Below are positions 1 to 11,439 of a stretch of 64,000 nt of DNA, piece after piece; position 1 is the stretch's first letter; each line of letters starts with the position of its first letter. A program made the translations under genes and the position numbers. The stretch is from contig OZ038385.1 in assembly GCA_964036045.1 (NCBI GenBank), positions 42,430,765 to 42,494,764 on the forward strand. The letters are read 5' to 3'. A model generated the notes under the pieces. The model saw only the letters and a program-made list of their open reading frames with translations, made no database searches and was not told the origin of the DNA. The stretch comes from Eutreptiella sp. 'Long Island Sound 2002'. Its lineage: Eukaryota > Euglenozoa > Euglenophyceae > Eutreptiales > Eutreptiaceae.

Positions 1-3000
1 AAACCCTACCAAAACCCTACCAAAACCCTACCAAAACCCTACTGAAACCCTACTAAAACCCTACTAAAACCCTACTAAAACCCTACTAAAACCCTACTAA
101 AACCCTACTAAAACCGTACCCAAGCCGGACTAAAACCCTAGCAAAACCCTACCAAAACCCTACCAAAACCCTACCAAAACCCTACTAAAACCGTACTAAC
201 ACCCTACTAAAACCCTACTAAAACCCTACTAAAACCCTACTAAAACCCTACCAAAACCCTACTAAAACCCTACGAAAACCCTACTAAAACCCTACTGAAA
301 CCCTACGAAAACCGTACTAAAACCCTACTAAAACCCTACCAAAACCCTACTAAAACCCTACTAAAACCCCACTAAAACCCTACTAAAACCCTACTAAAAC
401 CCTACGAAAACCCTACTAAAACCCTACTAAAACCCTACTAAAACCCTACTAAAAACCTACTAAAACCCTACCAAAACCCTACTAAAACCCTACTAAAACC
501 CTACCAAAACCCTACCAAAACCCTACTAAAACCCTACTAAAACCGTACTAAAACCCTACTAAAACCCTACTAAAACCCTACTAAAAACCTACTAAAACCC
601 TACTAAAACCCTACTAAAACCCTACTAAAACCGTACTAAAACCCTACCAAAACCCTACTAAAACCCTACTAAAACCGTACTAAAACCCTACTAAAACCCT
701 ACTAAAACCGTACTAAAACCCTACTAAAACCCTACTAAAACCCTACTAAAACCCTACTAAAACCCTACTAAAACCCTACTAAAAACCTACTAAAACCCTA
801 CTAAAACCGTACTAACACCCTACTAAAACCCTACTACAACCCTACTAAAACCCTACTAAAACCCTACTAAAACCCTACTGAAACCCTACTAAAACCCTAC
901 CAAAACCCTACTAAAACCCTACTAAAACCCTACTGAAACCCTACGAAAACCCTACCAAAACCCTACTAAAACCCTACTAAAACGCTACTAAAACCCTACC
1001 AAAATCCTACTAAAACCCTACTAAACCCCTACCAAAACCCTACTAAAACCCTACTAAAACCCTACTAAAACCCTACTAAAACCGTACCAAAACCCTACTA
1101 AAACCCTACTAAAACCCTACTAAAACCCTACTGAGACCCTACTAAAACCCTACGAAAACCCTACTAAAACCCTACTAAAACCCTACTAAAACCGTACTAA
1201 AACCCTACTAAAACCGTACTAAAACCCTACTAAAACCCTACTAAAACCCTACTAAAACCCTACTAAAACCCTACTGAAACCCTACTAAAACCCTACTAAA
1301 ACCCTACTAAAACCCTACTGAAACCGTACTAAAGCCCAACTAAAACCCTCCTAAAACTGTACCCAAGCCGTACTAAAACCCTACTAAAACCCTACTAAAA
1401 CCCTACGAAAACCCTACTAAAACCCTACTAAAACCCTACTAAAACCCTACTACAACCGTACTAAAGCTCTACTAAAACCCTACTAAAACCCTACTAAAAC
1501 CCTACTAAAACCCTACTAAAACCCTACTAAAATGCTACTAAAACCCTACTAAAACCCTACTAAAACCCTACTAAAACCCTACTAAAACCCTACGAAAACC
1601 CTACTAAAACCCTACTAAAACCCTACTAAAACCCTACTAAAACCCTACTAAAACCGTACTAAAAGCCTACTAAAAGCCTACCAAAACCCTACTAAAACCC
1701 TACTAAAACCCTACAAAAACCCTACCAAAACCCTACTAAAACCCTACTAAAACCGTACTAAAACCCTACTAAAACCCTACTAAAACCCTACTAAAACCCT
1801 ACTAAAACCCTACTAAAACCGTACTAAAACCGTACTAAAACCCTACTAAAACCCTACTAAAACCCTACTAAAACCCTACTAAAACCCTACTAAAACCCTA
1901 CTAAAAACCTACTAAAACCCTACTAAAACCGTACTAACACCCTACTGAAACCCTACTACAACCCTACTAAAACCCTACTAAAACCCTACTAAAACCCTAC
2001 TGAAACCCTACTAAAACCCTACCAAAACCCTACTAAAACCCTACTAAAACCCTACTGAAACCCTACGAAAACCCTACCAAAACCCTACTAAAACCGTACT
2101 AAAACCCTACTAAAACCCTACCAAAACCCTACTAAAACCCTACTAAACCCCTACCAAAACCCTACTAAAACCCTACTAAAACCCTACTAAAACCCTACTA
2201 AAACCGTACCAAAACCCTACTAAAACCCTACTAAAACCCTACTAAAACCCTACTGAGACCCTACTAAAACCCTACGAAAACCCTACTAAAACCCTAGTAA
2301 AACCCTACTAAAACCGTACTAAAACCCTACTAAAACCGTACTAAAACCCTACTAAAACCCTACTAAAACCCTACTAAAACCCTACTAAAACCCTACTGAA
2401 ACCCTACTAAAACCCTACTAAAACCCTACTAAAACCCTACTGAAACCCTACTAAAGCCCAACTAAAACCCTACTAAAACTGTACCCAAGCCGTACTAAAA
2501 CCCTACTAAAACCCTACTAAAACCCTACGAAAACCCTACTAAAACCCTACTAAAACCCTACTAAAACCCTACTACAACCGTACTAAAGCTCTACTAAAAC
2601 CCTACTAAAACCCTACTAAAACCCTACTAAAACCCTACTAAAACCCTACTAAAATGCTACTAAAACCCTACCAAAACCGTACTAAAACACTACGAAAACC
2701 CTACTAAAACCCTACTAAAACCCTACTAAAACCCTACTACAACCGTACTAAAGCTCTACTAAAACCCTACTAAAACCCTACTAAAAGCCTACCAAAACCC
2801 TACTAAAACCCTACTAAAATGCTACTAAAACCCTACTAAAACCCTACTAAAACCCTACTAAAACCCTACTAAAACCCTACGAAAACCCTACTAAAACCCT
2901 ACTAAAACCCTACTAAAACCCTACTAAAACCCTACTAAAACCGTACTAAAAGCCTACTAAAACCCTACCAAAACCCTACTAAAACCCTACTAAAACCCTA

Positions 3001-3292
3001 CAAAAACCGTACCAAAACCCTACTAACACCCTACTAAAACCCTACCAAAACCCTACTAAAACCCTACTAAAACCCTACTAAAACCCTACTAAAACCGTAC
3101 TAAAGCTCTACTAAAACCCTACTAAAACCCTACTAAAACCCTACGAAAACCCTACGAAAACCCTACTAAAACCCTACTAAAAGTACTAAAACCGTACTAA
3201 AACCCTACTAAAACCCTACTAAAACCGTACAAAAACCCTACTAAAACCCTACTAAAACCCTACTAAAACCCTACTAAAATCCTACTAAAACC
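1..3292. repeat. Telomere-type array of degenerate 11-bp repeats, distal block
   Basis: About 300 head-to-tail copies of AAAACCCTACT (G-strand TTTTAGTAGGG). The C-rich strand runs 5' to 3' inward from base 1, the orientation expected at a left chromosome end. Variation is concentrated at two positions: base 11 (T, C or G, as in CCCTACTAAAA, CCCTACCAAAA, CCCTACGAAAA) and the third C (CCG for CCC). The unit resembles the TTTTAGGG telomere class with three extra bases; I do not recognise it as a published telomere. The scatter of variants is more than telomerase normally leaves, so this may be subtelomeric satellite with the true telomere distal to it. Confidence 0.85.
1903..2812 (+). repeat. 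Higher-order duplicate inside the 11-bp array
   Basis: Variant units recur at a constant offset of 1122 bp (102 x 11) from about 781-1690: ACTAACACCC (809 and 1931), CTAAACCCCT (1021 and 2143), CTGAGACCCT (1131 and 2253), GTACCCAAGC (1359 and 2481), ACAACCGTACTAAAGCT (1452 and 2574) and AATGCTAC (1531 and 2653). A further 165-bp step (15 x 11) repeats the last two again near 2739 and 2818. An earlier part, 471-600, matches 1681-1810 with offset 1210 (110 x 11). This is the signature of unequal exchange or segmental copying, not of telomerase alone. Confidence 0.8.
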
Positions 3293-3464
3293 TTAGTTTA
3301 TGGATATAAACTATAGTTTAGGACCCCGACCGTGTTGCTTAGTGTGTTCTTTGCACTGATGGTTGGGTAGGGGCATGGACCCGAACCCCGAGTTGTTGTC
3401 AGCATTCGACAGGCTGTGTGTTGGACTTGTGGTGCAGTGCATGTTTCAGTGCACGGTGCATAAC
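3293..3464. other. Unique 172-bp island interrupting the telomere-type array
   Basis: Non-repetitive sequence with no ORF of note. It opens with a perfect 8-bp inverted repeat, TAGTTTAT and ATAAACTA, around GGAT at about 3295-3314, and ends with clustered GTGCA motifs (TGCAGTGCA, CAGTGCACGGTGCA). The array resumes immediately after. It could be an insertion, a former chromosome end healed by new repeats, or a boundary element. Confidence 0.6.
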
Positions 3465-5015
3465 CTAAACCGTACTAAAACCCTACTAAAACCCTACTAA
3501 AACCCTACTAAAACCGTACTAAAACCCTACTAAAACCCTACTAAAACCCTACTAAAACCCTACTAAAACCCTACTAAAACCGTACCAAAACCCTACCAAA
3601 ACCCTACTAAAACCGTACTAAAACCCTACTAAAACCGTACTAAAACCCTACTAAAACCGTACTAAAACCCTACTAAAACCCTACTAAAACCCTACTAAAA
3701 CCGTACTAAAACCCTACCAAAACCCTACTAAAACCGTACTAAAACCCTACTAAAACCGTACTAAAACCCTACTAAAACCGTACTAAAACCCTACTAAAAC
3801 CCTACTAAAACCCTACTAAAACCGTACCAAAACCCTACCAAAACCCTACTAAAACCCTACTAAAACCGTACTAAAACCCTACTAAAACCGTACTAAAACC
3901 GTACTAAAACCCTACTAAAACCCTACTGAAACCCTACTAAAACCCTACAAAAACCCTACTAAAACCCTACTAAAACCCTACTAAAACCCTACTAAAACCG
4001 TACTAAAACCGTACTAAAACCCTACTAAAACCCTACTAAAACCGTACTAAAACCCTACTAAAACCCTACTAAAACCCTACTAAAACCCCACCGAAACCCT
4101 ACTAAAGCCCTACTAAAACCTTACTAAAACCCTACTAAAACCGTACAAAAACCCTACTGAAACCCTACTAAAACCCTACTGAAACCCTACCAAAACCCTA
4201 CTAAAACCGTACTAAAACCGTACTAAAACCGTACTAAAACCGTACTAAAACCCTACTAAAACCCTACTAAAACCCTACTAAAACCCTACTGAAACCCTAC
4301 TAAAACCGTACTAACACCGTACTAAAACCGTACTAAAACCCTACTAAAACCCTACCAAAACCCTACTAAAACCCTACTAAAACCCTACCAAAACCCTACT
4401 AAAACCCTACTAAAACCCTACTAAAACCCTACTAAAACCCTACGAAAACCCTACGAAAACCCTACGAAAACCCTACTAAAACCCTACTAAAACCCCACTG
4501 AAACCCTACTAAAACCCTACTAAAACCCTACTAAAACCGTACTAAAACCGTACTAAAACCCTACTAAAACCCTACTAAAACCCTACTAAAACCCTACTAA
4601 AACCCTACTAAAACCCTACTAAAACCCTACTAAAACCCTACTAAAACCGTACTAAAACCCTACCAAAACCGTACTAAAACACTACTAAAACCCTACTAAA
4701 ACCCTACTAAAACCCTACTAAAACCCTACTAAAACCGTACTAAAACCGTACCAAAACCCTACCAAAACCCTACGAAAACCCTACTAAAACCCTACTAAAA
4801 CCCTACTAAAACCCTACTAAAACCCTACTGAAACCCTACTAAAACCGTACTAACACCGTACTAAAACCGTACTAAAACCCTACTAAAACCCTACTAAAAC
4901 CCTACTAAAACCCTACTAAAACCCTACGAAAACCGTACTAAAACCCTACTAAAACCCTACTAAAACCCTACTAAAACCCTACTAAAACCCTACTAAAACC
5001 CTACTAAAACCCTAC
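3465..5015. repeat. Telomere-type 11-bp array, proximal block
   Basis: Same repeat as the distal block but richer in CCGTACT variants and with short runs of the same variant. It ends in a clean transition to unique DNA at about 5015. The block orientation is unchanged across the island. Confidence 0.85.
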
Positions 5016-5496
5016 TTACCTACTATTGTACTGTATTGTACAATATTGTGTACTACAAGAGTGTGTTGAGGGGTCGGCGTGTACCTGGGCATTGGCAGCG
5101 GCATGGCGGTGGTCACAACAGGCTGACCTGGACTGATATTGCATGTACACTGGCCATGGCAATGGGGCTGTACTGGGGGATGGGGGAGGGGGGGATGCTG
5201 AGGGGGCTCAGGGTTGGGTGACGCCGAGGTACCTGGACAGCGCCCTGGGCATCCCCCATCCCCCACTCCCCAGGACATGGCCAACACACAGCAGCAGCAG
5301 CAGGCCTTAAGCAGTCCCATTGCTCCATCGGCAGCCCTGACGTGCCAACGGGATGTCCAGCTGCCCACTGCTGGTCCACCAGACATGACACATTCCCCAC
5401 CGCCACTGTTTCAGACAGGCGCGTCGCCGTTGTATGCGCTGTTTGTGTGCGCTGGCCTGACGAGAATGGTCTGACACACCGCTGTGTCTTTGCCTT
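5016..5496. other. Subtelomeric unique DNA, no supported gene
   Basis: Begins with a TGTACTGTATTGTACAATAT palindrome-rich stretch, then GC-rich sequence. Open frames occur on both strands but none has a recognisable motif or splice context. I see nothing further here. Confidence 0.5.
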
Positions 5497-6246
5497 TTGT
5501 GGGTGCATGTGTGTATGTGCGCGCGCGCCTATCGGTTTCATACTGCAGGAAGCCCCCCCGTGGAGCCATCTGATAGCATCCGCCGCCTGTGGTGCTGGGT
5601 GCACGACAACGATGTGCCGTGTCTGCTTGCCAGCAACCTTCTTGCCTCTCCCGTCCTCCTGGGTTCCGGGCGGGTTGCATCGGGGCTCTTCCATTCGTAT
5701 GCCTCACGGGCTATATACTCCGACCTGGACGCGCTGCAATGTCTGCGGCTGCAACTCTTATCCCAGGACTACGGCTCCTCCCACATATCGGTCCTGGACA
5801 TCCACAGGGCTGTCTGTATTTGCAGTGCGCTGACGCTTCAAATGTGTCATGCACTGCACGCCAAGAATTTAGGCAAGTGGGCCAGTTTACAACAACAGCG
5901 CATCACGTTCCTACCGTACCAAAAGCACCGGGCCTTGAGGGAGGTCCAACGGTTGCCCCAGGTTCACCTCTGGCGCATCTCTGTTACTCCCCCGGCGTTT
6001 GTGATGTATGCTATTCTCCATGTTGATTTGGGCATACCATATGTTGGCCAGACCCACCTTGCCCCTGTCTAGCGCCTGCGCAAACACATGACGGATGCGG
6101 CTGCAGGTGCAGACAAGGCATCCCTTGGTGCATGGATGCAAACTGCCAGCGAGGTGGGGTGGGGGATTGCAGTGTAGGAGTATGTCTCTGAGGCTTGGAG
6201 GGCGGGGGTCAGGGAGCATGCATGGTGGTACAAACTCAAACAGTGA
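5497..6246 (+). pseudogene. Broken GIY-YIG endonuclease-like reading frame
   Basis: A single frame reads coding-like through two TAG codons (6070-6072 and 6175-6177) and stops at TGA 6244-6246. At 6031-6054 it encodes GIPYVGQT, matching the GIY...YIG core (usually G-[IL]-Y-x-[IV]-G-x-T). Downstream in the same frame are RLRKHMTDA, matching the R-x3-H helix, a Trp-rich middle, and VREHAWWYKLKQ, placed where the catalytic Glu of the family sits. Such nucleases cut DNA in homing elements, repair proteins and Penelope-like retroelements. No reverse transcriptase is visible upstream, so membership of a Penelope-like element is only a possibility. The subtelomeric position fits a decayed mobile element. 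Confidence 0.5.
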
Positions 6247-6939
6247 TGTTGGTCCTGGTATCCCCAGCCAAGGTACCGTAAGGTTGAATCACTGGCTCAA
6301 CCAGCGGGTGCTCCGCCTCATTAAAGAGATAAGACAGGCGCAGTGGGACGGCGATTTCGCTCGTGTCAAGAGTATGCAAACCGAGCTCACCGATGTGTCT
6401 AGCACATTGGACATTCCAATGCTGTATGGCACATCGGTTACCATTCCCAACTACACTCACACATAGAAGTCTGCCGTGTTGCGGGTCATGCACAGGACCC
6501 TGCGCACTACAGTGATGCGCGCTTGGGAAAAACAAGCAGTCAAAAAAGTGTCTAGGGTTGTCCGTGCGAGCCCATAGTCCGTTCAGACAGTCTTCAAGTA
6601 AGCTGTCAACAGAAATGGACTGGTGTGCAGCGCGCCCCGTGTGCTCTTGCATCGTGTGTCCAGGGTGCGGTATATGCCAAAGCGACCATGGCTTAGGCGT
6701 TGCTCGCGCATCACTCGTTCACATTGGCTTATGCCCCAAAGCTGTCACTGTTCTCCTCCCTCTTTGGAGTCTACCAGCAACAAGTACGCACCATAGGAGG
6801 GGCAACACTGCACCATATGTCCCTGTCCCATCAGAGGTACACCGAGTGGGCCTCCGTGATGGTATATCGCATGCAAGCACATGAACAGTGGCTCAACAGA
6901 TTCAGGCAGGCTGTATTTCAGAGCCTCTCAGGGTGCAGA
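6247..6939 (+). other. Degenerate coding-like tail, no supported gene
   Basis: Contains short coding-like stretches in shifting frames: a 123-residue frame ending at 6466 with the helix-like segment LNQRVLRLIKEIRQAQWDGD, and a frame at 6700-6930. Both are broken by stops. They may continue the decayed element to the left; no domain is recognised. Confidence 0.3.
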
Positions 6940-8290
6940 ATCAGAGGTGGCCCACAAGTGGGCAAGGTGGCTACATAACCCCTGCCGCCTGGGGGGTCCC
7001 CACCGCTTCAGAGCGGGGGGCAGAATCAGAAGTGGCCCACAAGTGGGCAAGGTGGCTACATAACCCCTGCCGCCTGGTGGGTCCCACTACTTCAGAGCGG
7101 GGGGCAGAATCAAAGGTGGCCCACAAGTGGGCAAGGTGACTACATAACCCTTACCGCCTGGGGTTCCCCACCGCTTCAGAGCGGGGGGCAGAATTAGAGG
7201 TGGCCCACAAGTGGGCAAGGTGGCTACATAACCATTGCCGCCTAAGAGGTCCCCACCGCTTCAGAGCGGGGGGCAGAATCAGAGGTGGCCCACAAGTGGG
7301 CAAGGTGGCTACATAACCCCTACCGCCTGGGGAGTCCCCACCGCTTAAGAGCGGAGGGCAAAATCAGAAGTGGCCCCCAAGTGGGCAAGGTGGCTACATA
7401 ACCCTTGCCGCCTAGGGGGTCCCCATCGCTTCAGAGCGGGGGGCAGAATCAGAGGTGGCCCAGAAGTGGGCAAGGTGGCTACATAACCCCTGCCGCCTGG
7501 GGGGTCCCCACCGCTTCAAAGCGGGGGGCAAAATCAGAAGTGGCCCACTTGTGGGCAAGGTGGCTACATAACCCTTGCCGCCTGGGGGGTCCCCATCGCT
7601 TCAGAGCGGGGGGCAAAATCAGAAGTGGCCCACAAGTGGGCAAGGTGGCTACATAACCCTTGCAGCCTGGGGGGTCCCCACCGCTTCAAAGCGGGGGGCA
7701 GAATCAGAAGTGGCCCACAAGTGGGCAAGGTGGCTACATAACCCTTGCCGCCTAGGGGGTCCCCACCGCTTCAGAGCGGGGGGCAAAATCAGAGGTGGCC
7801 CACAAGTGGGCAAGGTGGCTACATAACCCCTGTCGCCTGGGAGGTCCCCACCGCTTCAGAGCGGGGGGCAGAATCAGAGGTGGCCCACAAGTGGGCAAGG
7901 TGGCTACATAACCCCTGCCGCCTGTCCCCACCGCTTCAGAGCGGGCGGCAGAATCAGAAGTGGCCCACAAGTGGGCAAGGTGACGACATAACCCCTGCCG
8001 CGTGGTAGGTTCCCACCGCTTCAGAGCGGGGGGCAGAATCAGAGGTGGCCCACAAGTGGGCAAGGTGGCTACATAACCCCTGACGCCTGGGGTGTCCCCA
8101 CCGCTTCAGAGCGGGGGGCAGAATTACAGGTAGCCCACATGTGGGCAAGGTGGCTACATAACCCCTGTCGCCTGGGGGGTCCCCACCGCTTCAGAGCGGG
8201 GGGCAGAATCAGAAGTGGCCCACAAGTGGGCAAGGTGGCTACATAACCCCTGCCGTATCGGGGGTCCCCACCGCCTCACGGGGGGCAGAA
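6940..8290 (+). repeat. 85-bp minisatellite, about 16 copies
   Basis: Unit starts are 85 bp apart (GTGGCTACAT at 6967, 7052 and so on); one unit near 7920 is shortened by about 9 bp. Each unit carries two self-complementary blocks: CCGCT-TCAG-AGCGG and GCCCAC-AA-GTGGGC. Because 85 is not a multiple of 3, the frame changes each copy and the ORFs seen across it are not expected to be proteins. Copies differ by scattered substitutions; the last one is truncated. Confidence 0.95.
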
Positions 8291-8413
8291 TCAGTTTTCA
8301 GTCGTAGAGGGAAGGGGGAGCTAGATCATGCTTCTGGTAGTTGCTCCTGCTCATACCAACATTCCACTTGCAACTGCAACCCAATGCTGTCTGTTTTGGT
8401 GTGATTTTCAGCC

Positions 8414-8916
8414 ATGGCTGATGTTACCACGGATGGTGGCGTGCTATACTATGTTGACCACAATGGGGAATCATGGGTGGAACATGAAGTCCAGATTGCG
8501 TGGCCCAAAGCGCGCTTTGGGATTTGCGGCCTTGGCCATGTCTTTGAGGGCATGCTTTACTTCACCAAAGATATTGTTGATGACAGTTTGGTCCCAAGGA
8601 ATAGGAAGCCTAAAACCATACCAAAACCTGAAGCCAAGCCTGCCAAGTCGGCGTGGCCTGCGAGCCACAGACCAAGCCTACCCGACTCTGATTCACTGTG
8701 AATGAGACTGTGATGCAGCAGTGTATTGCCCGCAGGCCGCAGGTGCAGAGCATGAAGGGTGGGGGGGTGGCAGGACGATGAAGCCACTCTAAACCTGAAG
8801 CCAAGCCTGCTCCAAAGCCTGCCCCAAAGGGCAAGCATGTGCAATGGTTCAAGATGAGGCGCAAGATTGGAAAGGGCTTCTATTCCACAGCCGCCGATGC
8901 CCCTGATGGGCAGTGA
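8414..8916 (+). CDS. Small basic protein of unknown function, apparently two exons
   Basis: ATG at 8414 follows a good acceptor-like tract (GTGATTTTCAG, ending 8411) and sits in a CCATGGC context. The first segment encodes MADVTTDGGVLYYVDHNGES onward and reaches a Lys/Pro-rich stretch near 8640. A second coding-like segment resumes at about 8790 with alternating Lys-Pro, then HVQWFKMRRKIGKGFYS, and stops at TGA 8914-8916. The two are joined by a direct repeat (AAACCTGAAGCCAAGCCTGC near 8624 and 8791), so the 167 bp between could be an intron or an inserted duplication. Unspliced, the first segment stops at 8699. No known domain. The 5' end is paralogous to 20960-21000. Confidence 0.4.
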
Positions 8917-9011
8917 GGACCTCCACGACATGCTGAAATTTGCCTGCACATAGTGGTGTAGTGCCCTGTTGCAACAATTGTGGTTAGTGTGAGGTATGGG
9001 CAGGTTTTCGG

Positions 9012-9113
9012 CAACATATGTTGGCCTTGTCTAAGCACATGCGCCCGTCTGACCGTCGTTTTTCTGACTTTTGGCGTGCTTGGACAATGGGGGGTACCGT
9101 AACGGTCATGTGA
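9012..9113 (+). CDS. Short exon-like frame, paralogous to 21035-21110
   Basis: Frame ALSKHMRPSDRRFSDFWRAW then stop TGA at 9111. The same DNA with changes recurs at 21035-21100 (CCTTGTCTAAGCAC...TGATTTCTGGC). Conservation between two loci that also share the 5' segment at 8385-8420 suggests both belonged to one duplicated gene. Function unknown. Confidence 0.25.
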   Translation, partial: QHMLALSKHMRPSDRRFSDFWRAWTMGGTVTVM

Positions 9114-9378
9114 CTGCTCCACTTTGCATGCCCCGGGTCCAAGGCCTCGGTGCTTTGAAGTACAAATGCGACTGTAATGGTTTGAGATAGGGGGTGGCGG
9201 GGGGGGGGGGGGGGGCACAACTAGCGAGACTCGACCCGATCATGTCGTACCTCATACCAGGACGTGGAAGCAATGTCAGAATTGGTACGACCCAAGTGTT
9301 TGTTCTTAATGATTTCCTAGAGTAGTACGTCAACAATAGTGGTGCCCAAACGAGTCATTTGTCATGCTCTTGCAGACC

Positions 9379-10630
9379 TGTGAAGGGGAAAGGATACCAA
9401 TGTTCAAGAATGTGATAATGCGCAGATTTGGGGCTTGTCATGTACCATTGGGATCAGTTCACGCATCCAAATTTATACCAGATAGATGGAGCACATGTGA
9501 CATTCATACGGTTGACTGCCAATGTGGAACACACATGGCAGACCAGCAGAGATGACTTAGTGGATACAGTGCGGTTGTTGCACGATAGAAATCCACAGAC
9601 AGCCATCACAATACCCTATGCACCCTATGAGGGGTTGTCAACAACCTCCGCATTGCGCAGAACGAACTATTATGACTGTGTACAGTGCGGAAAGCAGCTG
9701 CACGTGCAGTGGTCGCTTTCTCACAGTAGTGCTCATTGGCTGGAGCAAGGCAGGCCAGATGCTACCAAATGGTGCTTTTGGTGTGGGTCCATGGATGCAG
9801 CATGCAATACAAAGGTTGTGACAGGTTTGAAGAAAGGAATTTTGGTTGTCCAAAGTGATTGCCCTGCGGCCAACACCTCCGTGCAATTGGGCAGGCTATG
9901 CAAGGGAACACGAGGCCGGCCGTGTACCAACAGGCTTGTCTCTTGTCCAGCGTGTGGCAAAACAGTATTCTCATATGTTATGGGGCAGCATTGGGCTGTA
10001 GAGCACCACACCAATCCGCCGCCCCCAGCTTTCCGTGATTATCCGTGTAAAGCGGAAGTTTAGCAAGTTGTTGAAATGCACCGCACCACACGGAACGAAA
10101 GTAATGCCATGCCACCACCTCCACGTGTTCCCAAGCCACTTGCCCCCATTACTCGGCCGCAGGTCATCTGTGTGTCATCATGAGCATCATCATCATCATC
10201 CTCATCGTCATCTTCAACATCCTCCAACTCCTCGTCCTCGTTGTCATCTTCCTCCTCAACTGGCAACACTGATACTGCCACTTCTGTAGACTTGGAAAGC
10301 AACAACTCCACGTACTGCCCTCCAGCCGGATCTCTGTCAAGTGACAGTGGCAGCACCTATGATGCACCCCCGCCTGCAAAGAGGCCAAAGGTAGGGTGTG
10401 CAACTCCCAAGCCTCCTACAAAGGCAGGGATGACCGCCTTAGGGCCTGCCACCCATGAGCAGCTCAAGGCGCGGACTCCTTCTCCCAAAGCAAGAGAGTT
10501 TGCTGCTCGTGCTACTGCCTACAACAAGGACACTTGGTTGTGGCAATGTATGCATTGTTTTGCTTGCAAGCAATTGAAGCGGAACTGCATTTGTGCCATT
10601 GTTGGCCATTCAGTTTTCAGTGACATGTAA
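9379..10630 (+). pseudogene. Cys/His-rich putative nuclear protein with three reading-frame lesions
   Basis: The main frame runs 9428-10630. It encodes three CxxC-type clusters: CVQCGKQLHVQW with downstream SHSSAHW, CFWCGSM, and CPACGKTVFSYVMGQHWAVE followed by H, which resemble zinc-binding fingers. After these come a Pro-rich stretch, a long Ser run (about 10184-10265), an NLS-like PPPAKRPKV, and a last Cys-rich patch (CMHCFACKQLKRNCIC). The frame is interrupted by TAG 10061-10063 and TGA 10181-10183, yet coding character continues through both. Upstream, coding sequence from a plausible acceptor at 9379 lies in another frame and joins by one extra G in TTTGGGG near 9432. The end ATGTAAGG at 10626 could be a 5' splice site. 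Either a decaying gene or an assembly with errors; possible transposon origin. Confidence 0.45.
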
Positions 10631-10705
10631 GGGCATCGGTATTGCGATTCGTTCAAGATGGAATGCGGTTTTGCTTTGCAATGTGCAAAAGTTAGGGTGT
10701 GAAAT

Positions 10706-11085
10706 GGGTGCAGAATGCAGGTCCCTGGGACATACGGAATGCATTAGACTAAAAATAAAAAATTCCTGGTGTACCAGCGGGGCTTGCAGGGTGCAGAATT
10801 CAGGTCCCTAGGACATATGGAATGCATCCGACTAAAACTAAAAAATTCCTGGTATACCATCAGGGGATGCAGGGTGCATAATTCAGGTCCCTGGGACATA
10901 TGTAATGTATCAGACTAAAAATAAAAAATTCTTGGTGCACCAGCAGGGGTTGCAGGGTGCAGAATTCAGGTCCCTGGGACATATGGAATGCATCAAACTA
11001 AAAAAAAAAATTCCTGGTATACCAGCAGGGGTTGCAGGGTGCAAAATTTGGGTCTTTAGGACAGATGGAATGCATCAGTCTGGGG
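10706..11085 (+). repeat. 83-bp minisatellite, 4.6 copies
   Basis: GGGTGCA starts recur at 10706, 10789, 10872, 10955 and 11037. The unit holds GAATTCAGGTCCCTGGGACA, a TGGAATGCAT core, an A-rich tract and a CTGGTGTACCAGCAGGGG palindrome-like block. One or more inverted copies occur inside the 4.7-kb units (for example 37319-37430 and 42045-42160) and partly at 28581-28612. Confidence 0.9.
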
Positions 11086-11439
11086 AAAAAATAGTACCCA
11101 TCTCATCAGAACACCTAGGTCAGCTAACAATGTCGTACCACACGCTTGAAAAGTCAAGTTGCAAGGAACTTCCCATGTGAGCATACTTTCTGATGACACC
11201 CCATGCCCACTTTCACCTATGTACACCACCAGTAGCCCCCGTGCATCACAGGAAGGCCCGAATCCCCCTCTTTTGTGTGTTGGTAAACTTGTCGTACCTC
11301 GTACTTTTGGGTGGAAAAAGTTCCATAATTGATCGGGTCCTCGATTCCGTTCTGTCCCCCCCGGGGGGGTGGTGTGGTATTCGTTGTTCAAGCAATTTGA
11401 AGGTGTATGTTATAATTCGTGTAAATTTTTGTTGCGGTA

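Noticed and set aside
6881-8148. Repetitive ORFs across the 85-bp satellite
   Set aside because: The unit length is not a multiple of 3, so each ORF is a chance run through two or three units on both strands.
10060-10356. Acidic minus-strand ORF (Glu/Asp run)
   Set aside because: It is the antisense of the Ser codon run in the finger-protein frame; the plus frame has additional motifs on both sides.
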